64,000 bases of DNA from Alphaproteobacteria bacterium. GTDB lineage: Bacteria > Pseudomonadota > Alphaproteobacteria > Sphingomonadales > Kordiimonadaceae. A program made the position numbers and the translations under genes. The DNA is taken from the NCBI GenBank assembly GCA_006226495.1, contig SBGU01000044.1, forward strand, positions 1 to 64,000. The letters run 5' to 3'. Below are positions 53,834 through 62,637 of this stretch, piece by piece (the stretch's first letter is position 1; each line of letters starts with the position of its first letter). Under the pieces are notes generated by a model that worked only from the letters and a program-made list of their open reading frames with translations, searched no databases and was not told where the DNA came from.

Positions 53834-54652
53834 CTAGTCTAAAAATCGAAACTCATGTCGGAGTTCATTAGCCAAGCCATCTAAGTCAGGAAAAACGGAC
53901 GAATGAGTAACTCCACAATTTGCCAAGTCATCCGAAAATTGGGCTAATCGACTTTTAGGCAGAACGTATTTTCGCAAATATCCCGCCTCTAGAAACGGCT
54001 GCCCTTCAAACATGGCTTCGATTTCGGAGGTGAGCGTCCCATGTAATGTAAAACAGCTCTTCTGAGAACCAACGCGAGCATGAATTGTGGATGGATAAAT
54101 TGCTATTGGCGTGTGGAATACAGGAATTGGACGATCAGAAGCTGTTCCAAACGCTATTTTAATGGTTTGAAGGGCACTGTTTTGTGCCCAAGTATTTGGG
54201 AAATTTGCTCTGTTGCACTCGCTTCCCATACCAGCGGCAAGATTTAGTTGCGTAGGATCGATGGCAAATATCGCGGCGTCAGCCTTGGCACCTTGAGCCG
54301 TCTTAACGCGACTAACAGCAAAATAGACCGCGACTAGCAAGCTTTCAGACCAGTCAAGCAATCGCGTCGGAACGCCATGATGCTGCATCAAGAACAACCA
54401 TTGATCAATTCGATCAGTGTGGGGCGTCGGGCCAAAACCTGGCGCTCTTAGACGGAACTTCTTGGTTATATCAAACTCTTTTTGTGACAAATCACCGTAG
54501 CGGAATATAGAAGGCAGCAGTTTGTACTTGGCGTCGGATACACCTCGAAACCATGGCTTTGCAAATCCATCGTTGGTCCAGCCTGCTGTATCGCGCTTAA
54601 CGATTTCTATTAATTTTGCTAGGCTGTTTACCCTATGCGTTTGGAGTCCCAT
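53834..54652 (-). CDS. FRG-domain protein (low-GC, probably acquired)
   Basis: A 272-residue protein with an FRG domain: FRG in PWFRGVSD (residues 35-37), the characteristic QHHGVPTRLLDW (90-101), and VAVYFAV. FRG proteins are widespread in accessory DNA and some are linked to phage defence or toxicity; their biochemical function is unsettled. The gene is clearly richer in A and T than its neighbours, suggesting transfer. The start at 54652 is chosen because the preceding residues do not fit the family. It has no partner gene and lies convergent with the SRPBCC gene, ten bases apart. Confidence 0.85.
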   Translation of the reverse strand: MGLQTHRVNSLAKLIEIVKRDTAGWTNDGFAKPWFRGVSDAKYKLLPSIFRYGDLSQKEFDITKKFRLRAPGFGPTPHTDRIDQWLFLMQHHGVPTRLLDWSESLLVAVYFAVSRVKTAQGAKADAAIFAIDPTQLNLAAGMGSECNRANFPNTWAQNSALQTIKIAFGTASDRPIPVFHTPIAIYPSTIHARVGSQKSCFTLHGTLTSEIEAMFEGQPFLEAGYLRKYVLPKSRLAQFSDDLANCGVTHSSVFPDLDGLANELRHEFRFLD

Positions 54653-54728
54653 GGTAGCCGCCCTCTCACTTCCGCCAGAAAAACCCAAAGTAGCCTTCCA
54701 AGAATACCATGCAGGTCGCAAAATAAAA

Positions 54729-54757
54729 AAGACCACGGTGAATTACACCGTGGTCTT
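54729..54757 (-). terminator. Terminator of the ileS-lspA-DUF3035 operon
   Basis: On the minus strand AAGACCACGGTG pairs with CACCGTGGTCTT around a 5-base loop, followed by a T run. It lies 23 bases after the DUF3035 stop codon. Confidence 0.88.
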
Positions 54758-54779
54758 GTCGAATTGGTATCAACTTTAA

Positions 54780-55208
54780 TTAGTTGTTGCCGGAGGTGCG
54801 GCGGATTTCGACATTGTCCGGCCGGTATTCATGCTCGTCCGATTCCAGAAGGTCGGCCAGCAAGAGGGTTTTCTTCACCACATCCAGCTTCTCCTGGCCG
54901 GCGTTCGACCGCACGTCCGGGTCGCCGATCAGCATGTGCGACAGAAGCTCGTTCTCGCCGCGGCTTTTGGGTGCGGACGGGGTGTAGGTGGCACCCGGGA
55001 ACAGGGCTTCGAAAGCCTGGCGGCCGGGATCGATTTCCTGCGCGCGCGGCTGGCCCGGACGCGGCGGGCTGAGTTCTGCTTCCGGCGGCACCACAAGCGG
55101 GGCCCGGTCGACGACCTGGAATTCGTCGGGGACGATTTTGCCGTTGCCGCCACAGGCCGCCACAGACACACAAGCAGCGAGCAAGAGCGATGCAGACTTG
55201 AGATTCAT
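54780..55208 (-). CDS. DUF3035 lipoprotein
   Basis: A 142-residue lipoprotein with lipobox VAAC (near residue 19) and the DUF3035 signature PDEFQVVDRAPLVVPPEAEL. It overlaps lspA by ATGA, the arrangement typical of alphaproteobacteria. Its function is unknown; an outer-membrane role is suggested by lipidation. AAGGAGAG supports the start. Confidence 0.9.
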   Translation of the reverse strand: MNLKSASLLLAACVSVAACGGNGKIVPDEFQVVDRAPLVVPPEAELSPPRPGQPRAQEIDPGRQAFEALFPGATYTPSAPKSRGENELLSHMLIGDPDVRSNAGQEKLDVVKKTLLLADLLESDEHEYRPDNVEIRRTSGNN

Positions 55209-55744
55209 GAACTCTCTCCTTCAGGGTCGGTCGCACGTTCGCCGACCTTTGGGGCATTTTTAGGACCTTTATTCCCGGCCCGCAAGCCATCAATGATCAA
55301 CAGGGCCACACCAACGGTAATGGCGCTGTCGGCAAGGTTGAACACATAGAAACTGTAGCCTGCAGCATGTAGGTGCACGAAGTCGACCACGGCGCCATGC
55401 ACAAAGCGGTCGATAACGTTGCCGACAGCCCCACCCAGGATCATGGCGATCGACAGCGCCTCGAAGCGGCGTGTGCTTTGTGCAAGCCAGCGCGCCAGCC
55501 ACAGGCTGATCGCGATGGTGAGCACGATAATGCCCCATTTGCCCAGGGTCTGGCCGATGGGCAGACCCATCGAGATGCCATAGTTCCACACCATGGTGAA
55601 ATTCAGGAACGGCAACAGTTCGACACTGCCGCGCGCGGGCAACTGAAGACCATGCAGCACCCAGTATTTGCTGATCTGGTCGGCCACCATCAGGATGGCG
55701 CCGATCAGAAGCCCGAAACGGAACTGGGGGCCCGGCTTGATCAT
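55205..55744 (-). CDS. lspA: Lipoprotein signal peptidase
   Basis: A 179-residue inner-membrane aspartyl protease that removes signal peptides from prolipoproteins. The catalytic Asp residues are in GNVIDRF and NLADSAI. Four membrane segments are visible. It overlaps ileS upstream (ATGA at 55741-55744) and DUF3035 downstream by four bases each, so all three are coupled. Residues upstream of 55744 belong to the ileS reading region and are excluded. Confidence 0.95.
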   Translation of the reverse strand: MIKPGPQFRFGLLIGAILMVADQISKYWVLHGLQLPARGSVELLPFLNFTMVWNYGISMGLPIGQTLGKWGIIVLTIAISLWLARWLAQSTRRFEALSIAMILGGAVGNVIDRFVHGAVVDFVHLHAAGYSFYVFNLADSAITVGVALLIIDGLRAGNKGPKNAPKVGERATDPEGESS

Positions 55745-58578
55745 GCGGCGTCCATCTTCGCCACGGCGTCGTCGCAGCGGTTGCAGAGGTCGCCGTGCTC
55801 GTGCGCGGTCACTTCCTCGGACACGACCCAGCAGCGCTGGCACTTCTCGCCCGCGGCAAGGCTGGTGACCACGGCCACGCCCTTGACATCTTCAAGGCTG
55901 AAGGCGCCATCGGGGGCCTGGCCCTGTTCGATGGTCGCGGTCGAGGTGATGAACAGCTCGGCGCCGTCAAGGCCGTCGAAGGCCGCGACATAGTCGGCAT
56001 CCGAGACATAGACCGCCACACTGGCCTGCAGGCTGGAACCGATGCGTTTTTCACGCCGGTCGACCTCAAGCGCCCCGGTGACCACACGGCGCAGCCGGCG
56101 GATGCGGGTCCATTTTTCGGCCAGCGCGTCATCACGCCAGGACGCCGGCGTCGTGGGCCAGACCTGCAGGTGCACGCTTTCGGCATCATCGCCAAAGCGG
56201 CTGAGCCAGACTTCTTCCGCCGTGAACGACAGGATGGGCGCGAACCAGGTCACGAGCCGCTTGAACACCTCGTCCAGCACCGTGCGCGCGGCGCGGCGGC
56301 GGACCGACATCGGATGGTCGCAGTAAAGGCAATCTTTCCGGACATCAAAATAGAAGGCCGACAGGTCGACGATGCAGAACTGATACAGCGCCTGGAAGAT
56401 CGGGTTGAAATCGAACTCGGCCGAACGCTCGCGGATCAGGGTGTCGAGGCTGGCGAGACGGTGCAGCACAAACCGCTCCAATTCCGGCATGTCGGCGGCA
56501 TCGAGGCGTTCTTCCTCGGTGAAGCCATGCAGGTTGCCCAGAAGGTAGCGCACGGTGTTGCGAATCTTGCGGTAGGCGTCGACCTGGCCCTGGATGATCT
56601 GGTCGGAGATGCGCACATCTTCCTGATAATCCACCGACACGGTCCAGAGGCGCAGGATATCGGCGCCATACTGGTCGATGATCTTCTGCGGGGCGACCGT
56701 GTTGCCCAGCGACTTGGACATCTTGCGGCCTTCGCCGTCCAGCGCCATGCCGTGGGTCAGCACATTCTTGTAGGGCGCCACGCCGCGGGTGCCGCAGCTT
56801 TCCAGAAGGCTGGACTGGAACCAGCCGCGGTGCTGGTCCGAGCCTTCGAAATACAGGTCCGCCGGGCTTGCGAGTTCCGGGCGTTTTTCCGAAACAAAGG
56901 CGTGGGTACAGCCGCTGTCGAACCAGACATCAAGGATGTCGAAAATCTGCTCATACTGGTCGGCATCATATTTGTCGCCCAGAAGGTCCTGTGCGGGTAC
57001 GGCCACCCAGGCGTCGGCACCGCCGGCTTTTACCGCCGCGATGATGCGGTCGTTCACTGCCGGGTCTTTCAGGATTTCGCCGGTTTCCTTGTGCACGAAG
57101 ATGGTGATGGGCACACCCCAGGCGCGCTGGCGCGAGATCACCCAGTCCGGGCGGTCGGCAACCATGGCCTCGATCCGGTTCTTGGAGATGGCCGGGAACC
57201 AGTTCACATCCTCGCGGATGGCCTTCAGCGCCTTGTCGCGCAGGCCGGTTTTTTCCATCGAGATGAACCATTGCGGCGTGTTGCGGAAAATAAGCGGCGC
57301 TTTCGAGCGCCAGCTATGCGGATAGCTGTGGCTCAAGGTACCCTTGGCCATCAGGGCCTGCACACCGCCCAGAAGGTCGCAAACCTGGTCCGCGACCTTG
57401 TAGACATGCTCGCCGGCCACCAGGGGCACATGCGGGTAATAACAGCCGGCTTCGTCGACCGTATAGGGCACGGCGATGCCGAACTGCACATGCGCGACCT
57501 GATAGTCGTCGTCGCCATGGCCCGGCGCCGTGTGCACAAAGCCGGTACCGGCGTCGGTGGTTACATGCGCGCCCGGCAGCAGCGGCACGTCAAACTCGTA
57601 GCCCTGGCCACGCCAGGGGTGTGCCAGCACGCCGCCTTCGAAGTCGCTGCCCTTGAGGCGCGAGATAACGAGGTAATTGTCGATACGGGCGCGTTTGACA
57701 AAGTCGACCGCCAGCGCGTCGGCAACCACCAAGCGGTCGCCCACCTTGGCGAGCATGCCGTCGCCCGGTTCCGTCACTTCAAGCACCACATAGTCGATTT
57801 CGGAGCCGTAACAAACGGCACGGTTGGCCGGGATGGTCCAGGGCGTGGTGGTCCAGATCACCACCCGCGCGCCTTCAAGGTCGGCATGCGGGGCCTTCAC
57901 AAACGGGAAGGCCACATCGATCTGGGTCGAGGTATGGTCGTGATATTCGACCTCGGCTTCCGCAAGCGCGGTTTTTTCGACCGGCGACCACATCACCGGC
58001 TTCGACCCGCGGTACAGCGAATCCGACATGGCGAATTTCAAGAGTTCTTCCACGATGGTGGCTTCGGCGTCGAAGGCCATGGTGGTATAGGGATTGTCCC
58101 AGTCGCCGATGATGCCAAGGCGTTTGAACTGGTCGCGCTGCACATTGATCCAGTGGTCGGCAAATTCACGGCATTCGCGGCGGAATTCGACCGGGTCGAC
58201 CTCGTCCTTGTTCAGCTTTTTCTTGCGGTATTTTTCCTCGATCTTCCATTCGATCGGCAGGCCATGGCAGTCCCAGCCCGGCACGAAGGGCGCGTCCTTG
58301 CCCTGCATCTGCTGGGATTTGACAATCACATCCTTCAGGGTCTTCTGCATGGCGTGGCCAAAGTGGATATCGCCGTTCGCATAGGGCGGGCCGTCATGCA
58401 GCACAAATTTCTCGCGGCCCCTGGCTTCGGTGCGCAGGCGGCCATACAGGTCCTGGTCGTACCAGCGCTTCAGGAATTCCGGCTCGCGCTGCGGCAGGCC
58501 CGCGCGCATGGGAAATTCGGTTGTCGGAAGGAAGACGGTGTCGCGATAGTCGCGCTTGGTGCTGTCGTCAGCAGACAT
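55741..58578 (-). CDS. ileS: Isoleucyl-tRNA synthetase
   Basis: A 945-residue class I synthetase. The HIGH-type motif is in GDIHFGHAM, the second in GRKMSKSLGN. The editing domain lies between. The C-terminal zinc-binding CQRCWVVSEE and CNRC are present, so this is the bacterial type 1 form (mupirocin-sensitive class). First gene of the ileS-lspA-DUF3035 operon. Confidence 0.98.
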   Translation of the reverse strand: MSADDSTKRDYRDTVFLPTTEFPMRAGLPQREPEFLKRWYDQDLYGRLRTEARGREKFVLHDGPPYANGDIHFGHAMQKTLKDVIVKSQQMQGKDAPFVPGWDCHGLPIEWKIEEKYRKKKLNKDEVDPVEFRRECREFADHWINVQRDQFKRLGIIGDWDNPYTTMAFDAEATIVEELLKFAMSDSLYRGSKPVMWSPVEKTALAEAEVEYHDHTSTQIDVAFPFVKAPHADLEGARVVIWTTTPWTIPANRAVCYGSEIDYVVLEVTEPGDGMLAKVGDRLVVADALAVDFVKRARIDNYLVISRLKGSDFEGGVLAHPWRGQGYEFDVPLLPGAHVTTDAGTGFVHTAPGHGDDDYQVAHVQFGIAVPYTVDEAGCYYPHVPLVAGEHVYKVADQVCDLLGGVQALMAKGTLSHSYPHSWRSKAPLIFRNTPQWFISMEKTGLRDKALKAIREDVNWFPAISKNRIEAMVADRPDWVISRQRAWGVPITIFVHKETGEILKDPAVNDRIIAAVKAGGADAWVAVPAQDLLGDKYDADQYEQIFDILDVWFDSGCTHAFVSEKRPELASPADLYFEGSDQHRGWFQSSLLESCGTRGVAPYKNVLTHGMALDGEGRKMSKSLGNTVAPQKIIDQYGADILRLWTVSVDYQEDVRISDQIIQGQVDAYRKIRNTVRYLLGNLHGFTEEERLDAADMPELERFVLHRLASLDTLIRERSAEFDFNPIFQALYQFCIVDLSAFYFDVRKDCLYCDHPMSVRRRAARTVLDEVFKRLVTWFAPILSFTAEEVWLSRFGDDAESVHLQVWPTTPASWRDDALAEKWTRIRRLRRVVTGALEVDRREKRIGSSLQASVAVYVSDADYVAAFDGLDGAELFITSTATIEQGQAPDGAFSLEDVKGVAVVTSLAAGEKCQRCWVVSEEVTAHEHGDLCNRCDDAVAKMDAA

Positions 58579-58809
58579 AAGTCAGGTCTCGCTTTGATGG
58601 TCTGTGCGCCCCTCGGGGCCGGCACGGCATACTGATATTCTGGATCGATACTTAAAAACTGATACCCCGGTCGCCAGTTATAGCGCCGGGCCAGTAATTC
58701 GAATGATCAGGGCAGGCAGGCGCCGCCGGTATGTCCGTACATCAGGCATGGCGGAACTTTTATCAGCGATAAAACGGGGTGTCGAGCGGAAAGGCGCGCG
58801 ATCTGGGCC

Positions 58810-59340
58810 CTAGAGCCCCCTGAAAACCTTGCGCAGATTTTCGACCGGGAACAGCCCTTTCTGGCCGGTCCGGCGCTCGGGGCCCTGATAGCCGCCCGTG
58901 CCCATGCGGCGGTTCGGGCCATAATAGCCCGTAACCCGGATAAAGGGCTTCGGGTCGTCGATCACGGAATCGAGGTTCTTGACCAGGCTGGCGGTGGTGA
59001 AGGGCATGGCCAGCATCTTGTTCACGCCGGCATCGCGCGCCTGGATCACCTTGGTGCGGTCCGGTTCCTTGATGGCATAGAGGATGGGCGCCACCGATAT
59101 CGGCGCATTCTGGAAACGGATGAAGCGGCAGAAATCAAGTCCGCCCGTGTCCGGGAACGTATCCTCGACCAGCAGCAGGTTGAAGGCCGTGGTTTTCATA
59201 TGCTCCATGGCAACACGGTTGTTATCGGCGATCACGATATGGGCGGCACGCTGTTCCTTGAACACAGCACGCGCCCCCACGGCGGCCTGGCCATTTTCAA
59301 GCGCGATCAGGACCCGAAGGTCGCTCTTGTCCCCCAACAT
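58810..59340 (-). CDS. Degenerate receiver-domain protein with GPNRR tail (copy A)
   Basis: A 176-residue protein with a CheY-like fold. The phospho-acceptor position is kept (Asp60 in LLLVEDTFPD), but the acidic pair after the first strand is replaced (VLIALENG), and the conserved Lys before Pro-Phe is Met112 (LAMPF). A C-terminal tail contains YYGPNRR and YQGPERR, similar to GPDRR motifs in other alphaproteobacterial receiver proteins. It is probably an adaptor that is phosphorylated weakly or not at all. It starts at 59340 after CTGGAG. It lies 108 bases downstream of its paralogue. Confidence 0.82.
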   Translation of the reverse strand: MLGDKSDLRVLIALENGQAAVGARAVFKEQRAAHIVIADNNRVAMEHMKTTAFNLLLVEDTFPDTGGLDFCRFIRFQNAPISVAPILYAIKEPDRTKVIQARDAGVNKMLAMPFTTASLVKNLDSVIDDPKPFIRVTGYYGPNRRMGTGGYQGPERRTGQKGLFPVENLRKVFRGL

Positions 59341-59448
59341 GCTCCAGCCTTCCGTCCGTTCCAGTTCAAGCCCTTGTGCGCGACACACATTCCTACCCCA
59401 TAGCGCGTTTTGCGCGGGCGTGTCTGCACCTGATTGTGTGAATTTTTA

Positions 59449-59991
59449 TCAGGACTTGACGTTGGCAAGGATGCGGCGCTTCAGTGCATCCGAAATGATA
59501 TCCGGGTTTTTGGAGCGGCGGTTACCGCCCGCAGGCAACGGCCCCTGGCGCACGCGACGATCCGGGCCATTATAGGACGTGGATTGCACAATGGCCCGGG
59601 TGTCATTGGCCGCATCCTCGATCGCCTTCAAAAGCGAGGCGCCCGAGAAGGGCATGACCGCAATCTTGGTCGCGCCGGCATCACGCGCCTGCAGCACGGT
59701 TTTCTGGTCGGGCGCATGCAGGCCGAAGATGATGGGCGCCAACGCCATCGGGGTGGTGGTCAGGCGCAGGAAACGGCAGAAATCAATGCCGCCCAGGTGC
59801 GGGAATTTCTCGTCGATCACAACAAGATTATAGGCACGGCTTTGCATCTGCTCGACGGCATCGCGATTGTCCGTCGGCGCAAAAACACCGCCGACACGCT
59901 GGCGCATCAGAATGTCCTTCAGGCTTGCGGCGGCCTGAGCATTGCCCATCGCAAGCAGGATATGCAACTGATCAAGTGGCGTGCCCGCCAT
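59449..59991 (-). CDS. Degenerate receiver-domain protein with GPDRR tail (copy B)
   Basis: A 180-residue paralogue of the next gene. Shared features: Asp60 in VVIDEKFPHLGGIDFCRFLR, Met113 in place of Lys (AVMPF), and the tail motif YNGPDRR. The missing acidic pair (HILLAMGN) means metal-dependent phosphorylation is doubtful. The two copies have the same length and order of blocks, so they arose by tandem duplication. No histidine kinase is nearby; cheY-cheZ at 62.3-63.6 kb is the closest two-component gene pair. Confidence 0.82.
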   Translation of the reverse strand: MAGTPLDQLHILLAMGNAQAAASLKDILMRQRVGGVFAPTDNRDAVEQMQSRAYNLVVIDEKFPHLGGIDFCRFLRLTTTPMALAPIIFGLHAPDQKTVLQARDAGATKIAVMPFSGASLLKAIEDAANDTRAIVQSTSYNGPDRRVRQGPLPAGGNRRSKNPDIISDALKRRILANVKS

Positions 59992-60087
59992 GCTGTTTTC
60001 GTCCCTCCCAAACCGTGCGCTTTCAGCTTATTGGGCGGATGTTAACATTATTTGTAGCATATGAAAGCGCCGGATTGGGTTCTGCCA

Positions 60088-60801
60088 TCAGGACTGTTTG
60101 CGCCGTTTGCGCCGGATCAGGTTCAGGCTTTCGACCGCCAGCGAATACAGCATGGCGAAATAGATGTAGCCCTTGGGCACATGGAAGCCGAGACCTTCGG
60201 CCACCAGGAACACGCCGATCAGCATGATGAAGCTGAGCGCCAGGATCTTCAGGGTCGGGAAACGGTCGATGAAGGATGCGATGAAGCCGCTTGAGAACAT
60301 CATCACGATCATGGCCACGGTCATGGCGGCAATAATTACAGGGATGCTTTTGGTCAGGCCCACAGCGGTCATGACCGAATCGAACGAAAAGACGATATCG
60401 ATGAGCATGACCTGAATCACCACAGCCACGATGCCGCCGGCGAAGGATTTGTAGCTTTCCTGTTTGTCGCCCGTCACTTCGTCATGGATGCTGTTGGTGC
60501 CCTTGTACAGGAGGAAACCGCCGCCCAGCAGCATCAGGATATCCTTGCCCGAAAATTCCTCGCCAAACAGCGTGAGCCAGGGTGCTTCGAGCGAGATGAT
60601 CCAGGCCACGCCCAGAAGAAGCAGGATACGCATCAGCAAAGCGAGGCTGAGACCAATCAGGCGGGCGCGTTTTGCCTCTGCCGCCGGCAGGTGCCCGACC
60701 AGAAGCGCGATGAAGACCACATTGTCGATGCCGAGGATGATCTCAAGCGAGGTCAGGGTCAGGAAACTTGCCCACAGATGATAGTCGAACAGGAAATCCA
60801 C
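60088..60801 (-). CDS. TerC-family integral membrane protein
   Basis: A 237-residue membrane protein with seven to eight hydrophobic segments. The TerC signatures are LTSLEIILGIDNVVFIALL near the start and VMLIDIVFSFDSVMTAVGL in the middle, with intramembrane acidic residues. Related proteins handle metal ions such as manganese or sit with membrane translocation systems; a tellurite role need not apply. The start is GTG at 60801 with GGAGG at the right distance. Confidence 0.9.
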   Translation of the reverse strand: MDFLFDYHLWASFLTLTSLEIILGIDNVVFIALLVGHLPAAEAKRARLIGLSLALLMRILLLLGVAWIISLEAPWLTLFGEEFSGKDILMLLGGGFLLYKGTNSIHDEVTGDKQESYKSFAGGIVAVVIQVMLIDIVFSFDSVMTAVGLTKSIPVIIAAMTVAMIVMMFSSGFIASFIDRFPTLKILALSFIMLIGVFLVAEGLGFHVPKGYIYFAMLYSLAVESLNLIRRKRRKQS

Positions 60802-60864
60802 GCTGGTCCTCCGTCTTTCGGCATTGGCCCGCCTTGATGCGCAACCGGTGCCATGCGGTCCGTG

Positions 60865-61893
60865 TTATCGGGCCCGGACGTGTGGCGCCGGGAATAACTC
60901 CAGATAGCGATCAAGGCTGGGCGGTTCAAGCCGGCCCCGCGCATTTTCGGGTTCCGCCAGCACCACCTTGGCCACCGTGCAATCGCGCGCGATCTGGTCC
61001 TTCAGCGCATCGATGCCGTCGAATTTCTGTTCCGGGCGCAGGAAAGCCACCAGTTCGACCCTGAGGTGCCGGCCATAAATATCGCCGGCAAAATCGAACA
61101 GATGCACTTCAAGCCGCACATCGCGTTTGTCGAAGGTCGGGCGCCGGCCGACATTGGCCACACCCTGATAGATTTTCTTGTCGCCTTCCATGTGCACGCG
61201 CACGGCATAGACACCCAGCCGCGGCTCCAGGCTTTCGCCCAGTTCCACATTCGCGGTCGGGAAACCGATGGTGCGGCCACGCTTGTCACCTTCCGTGACC
61301 CGGCCATTGATCGACCACCAGTGCCCCAGAAGCGCAGCCGCCTTGCGGGCTTCGCCCGCCTGCAACGCCTGGCGCACGAGGGTCGAGCTGTAGACTTCGC
61401 CTGCGTACCCCTCGAGCCCCACGGTGACGGGCCGGATGACGGTCAGGCCAAAGCCTTCCATCTCACCCATCCAGGCCAGGACGTCGGTGCCGCCGCCACG
61501 CGACTTGCCGAAGCGGTAGTCATAGCCGACGCACACATGCATGGCACCCAGGCCGTCCAGCAGGACATGTTGCACAAAATCCTGCGCCGACATGGCGGCC
61601 AAAGACTTGTCGAACGGCAGCACCAGAAGCTGGTCGACCCCAAACTGTTCCAGAAGCTGCAGGCGTTCGCGGAACGGGGTCAGGCGAAAGGGCGGTTTGC
61701 CGGGCGCAAAAAAACTGACCGGATGCGGTTCGGTAACCACCACGGTCAGGTTCAGGCCCATCTCGCGGGCCAGGCGGCCGGCCTCGCCGATCACGACCTG
61801 GTGGCCGCGGTGAAATCCATCGAAATTGCCAAGCGCGACCACGGAACCGCGATCTGCGGTGGTCACTTCATTGATGTGGCGGAAGAGCCTCAT
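60865..61893 (-). CDS. ribF: Bifunctional riboflavin kinase / FAD synthetase
   Basis: A 342-residue enzyme that makes FMN and FAD from riboflavin. The FAD-synthetase half starts with VVALGNFDGFHRGHQ and contains GYDYRFGKSRGG; the kinase half contains RTIGFPTANVEL and the C-terminal VHLFDFAGDIYG. In many alphaproteobacteria it directly precedes ileS; here terC and two receiver genes intervene. AAGGACAGG precedes the ATG. Confidence 0.96.
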   Translation of the reverse strand: MRLFRHINEVTTADRGSVVALGNFDGFHRGHQVVIGEAGRLAREMGLNLTVVVTEPHPVSFFAPGKPPFRLTPFRERLQLLEQFGVDQLLVLPFDKSLAAMSAQDFVQHVLLDGLGAMHVCVGYDYRFGKSRGGGTDVLAWMGEMEGFGLTVIRPVTVGLEGYAGEVYSSTLVRQALQAGEARKAAALLGHWWSINGRVTEGDKRGRTIGFPTANVELGESLEPRLGVYAVRVHMEGDKKIYQGVANVGRRPTFDKRDVRLEVHLFDFAGDIYGRHLRVELVAFLRPEQKFDGIDALKDQIARDCTVAKVVLAEPENARGRLEPPSLDRYLELFPAPHVRAR

Positions 61894-62250
61894 GCCTGTC
61901 CTTGTCCGATCATTCTTGTCGGCCCCGCACGCACCGGGTACCCGGCACAGGGGACTGGACCGGGGACATACACCATCGACGCCGCCGGGGCCACCGTTTT
62001 GTCAATTCCCGCCGATACATGGCCATGCCCGGACCGGCCGGTTTCCCGCGACAGGACCCAATGCCACGCTTATTTATGGCCCCTCGGGGTAAATGAGGGC
62101 GAATCCGCCACGGGAAGTGATTGAAACTTAGTCATCTTTGGGTTAACCAATTCTTCACCGGATAGGGGCTAGTGTCCCGAAAAGGGATAAATGCCGGTTG
62201 CCAGGGATGGCGGCCGGGAAGTGCGAAATTCAGAAAACCGAGGAAAAACC
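61894..62250. other. 357-base divergent control region (ribF / cheY)
   Basis: No gene seen. GC-rich near ribF, more AT-rich towards cheY, with a CtrA-like box at 62143-62159. A short reading frame ahead of cheY is out of keeping with the CheY start and is not counted. Confidence 0.6.
62143..62159 (+). promoter_or_regulatory. CtrA-like binding box upstream of cheY
   Basis: TTAA-N7-TTCACC matches the CtrA consensus TTAA-N7-TTAACC with one mismatch and exact spacing. It lies about 92 bases before the cheY ATG. CtrA controls motility and chemotaxis genes in many alphaproteobacteria; direct control here is inferred. Confidence 0.5.
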
Positions 62251-62637
62251 ATGGCCGTTGATATGGGTATGCCGATCCTGATCGTCGACGACTACAAAAC
62301 CATGCTGCGGATCGTCCGCAACCTTTTGAAGCAGTTGGGCTTCGATAACGTGGACGAGGCAACTGACGGCGCCATGGCGCTCGAGAAAGCCCGCGCCAGG
62401 CAATATGGGCTGATCATTTCCGACTGGAACATGGAACCGATGACCGGTTACGAGCTCCTGAAAGAGGTTCGGGCCGACAACCAGCTCAAGGGCACGCCCT
62501 TTATCATGGTTACCGCCGAATCCAAGACGGACAACGTGATTGCGGCCAAAAAAGCCGGCGTGAACAACTACATCGTCAAGCCGTTCAACGCTGCAACGCT
62601 GAAGCAGAAACTGGTCGCAGTGCTCGGAGAATTCTAG
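62251..62637 (+). CDS. cheY: Chemotaxis response regulator CheY
   Basis: A 128-residue single receiver domain with all canonical residues: Asp13-Asp14, phospho-acceptor Asp58 (SDWNM), Thr88 (MVTAES) and Lys110 (VKPF). When phosphorylated it binds the flagellar motor. AGGA before the ATG at 62251 supports the start. It abuts cheZ with no spacer. Confidence 0.96.
   Translation: MAVDMGMPILIVDDYKTMLRIVRNLLKQLGFDNVDEATDGAMALEKARARQYGLIISDWNMEPMTGYELLKEVRADNQLKGTPFIMVTAESKTDNVIAAKKAGVNNYIVKPFNAATLKQKLVAVLGEF

Noticed and set aside
5795-58635. Many long antisense reading frames, including 2-3 kb frames opposite ileS, mutL, the M14 peptidase and the TonB receptor
   Set aside because: They are shadows caused by high GC and strong codon bias; their translations are rich in H, R, Q and G and lack domain motifs, while the opposite strand encodes clear families.
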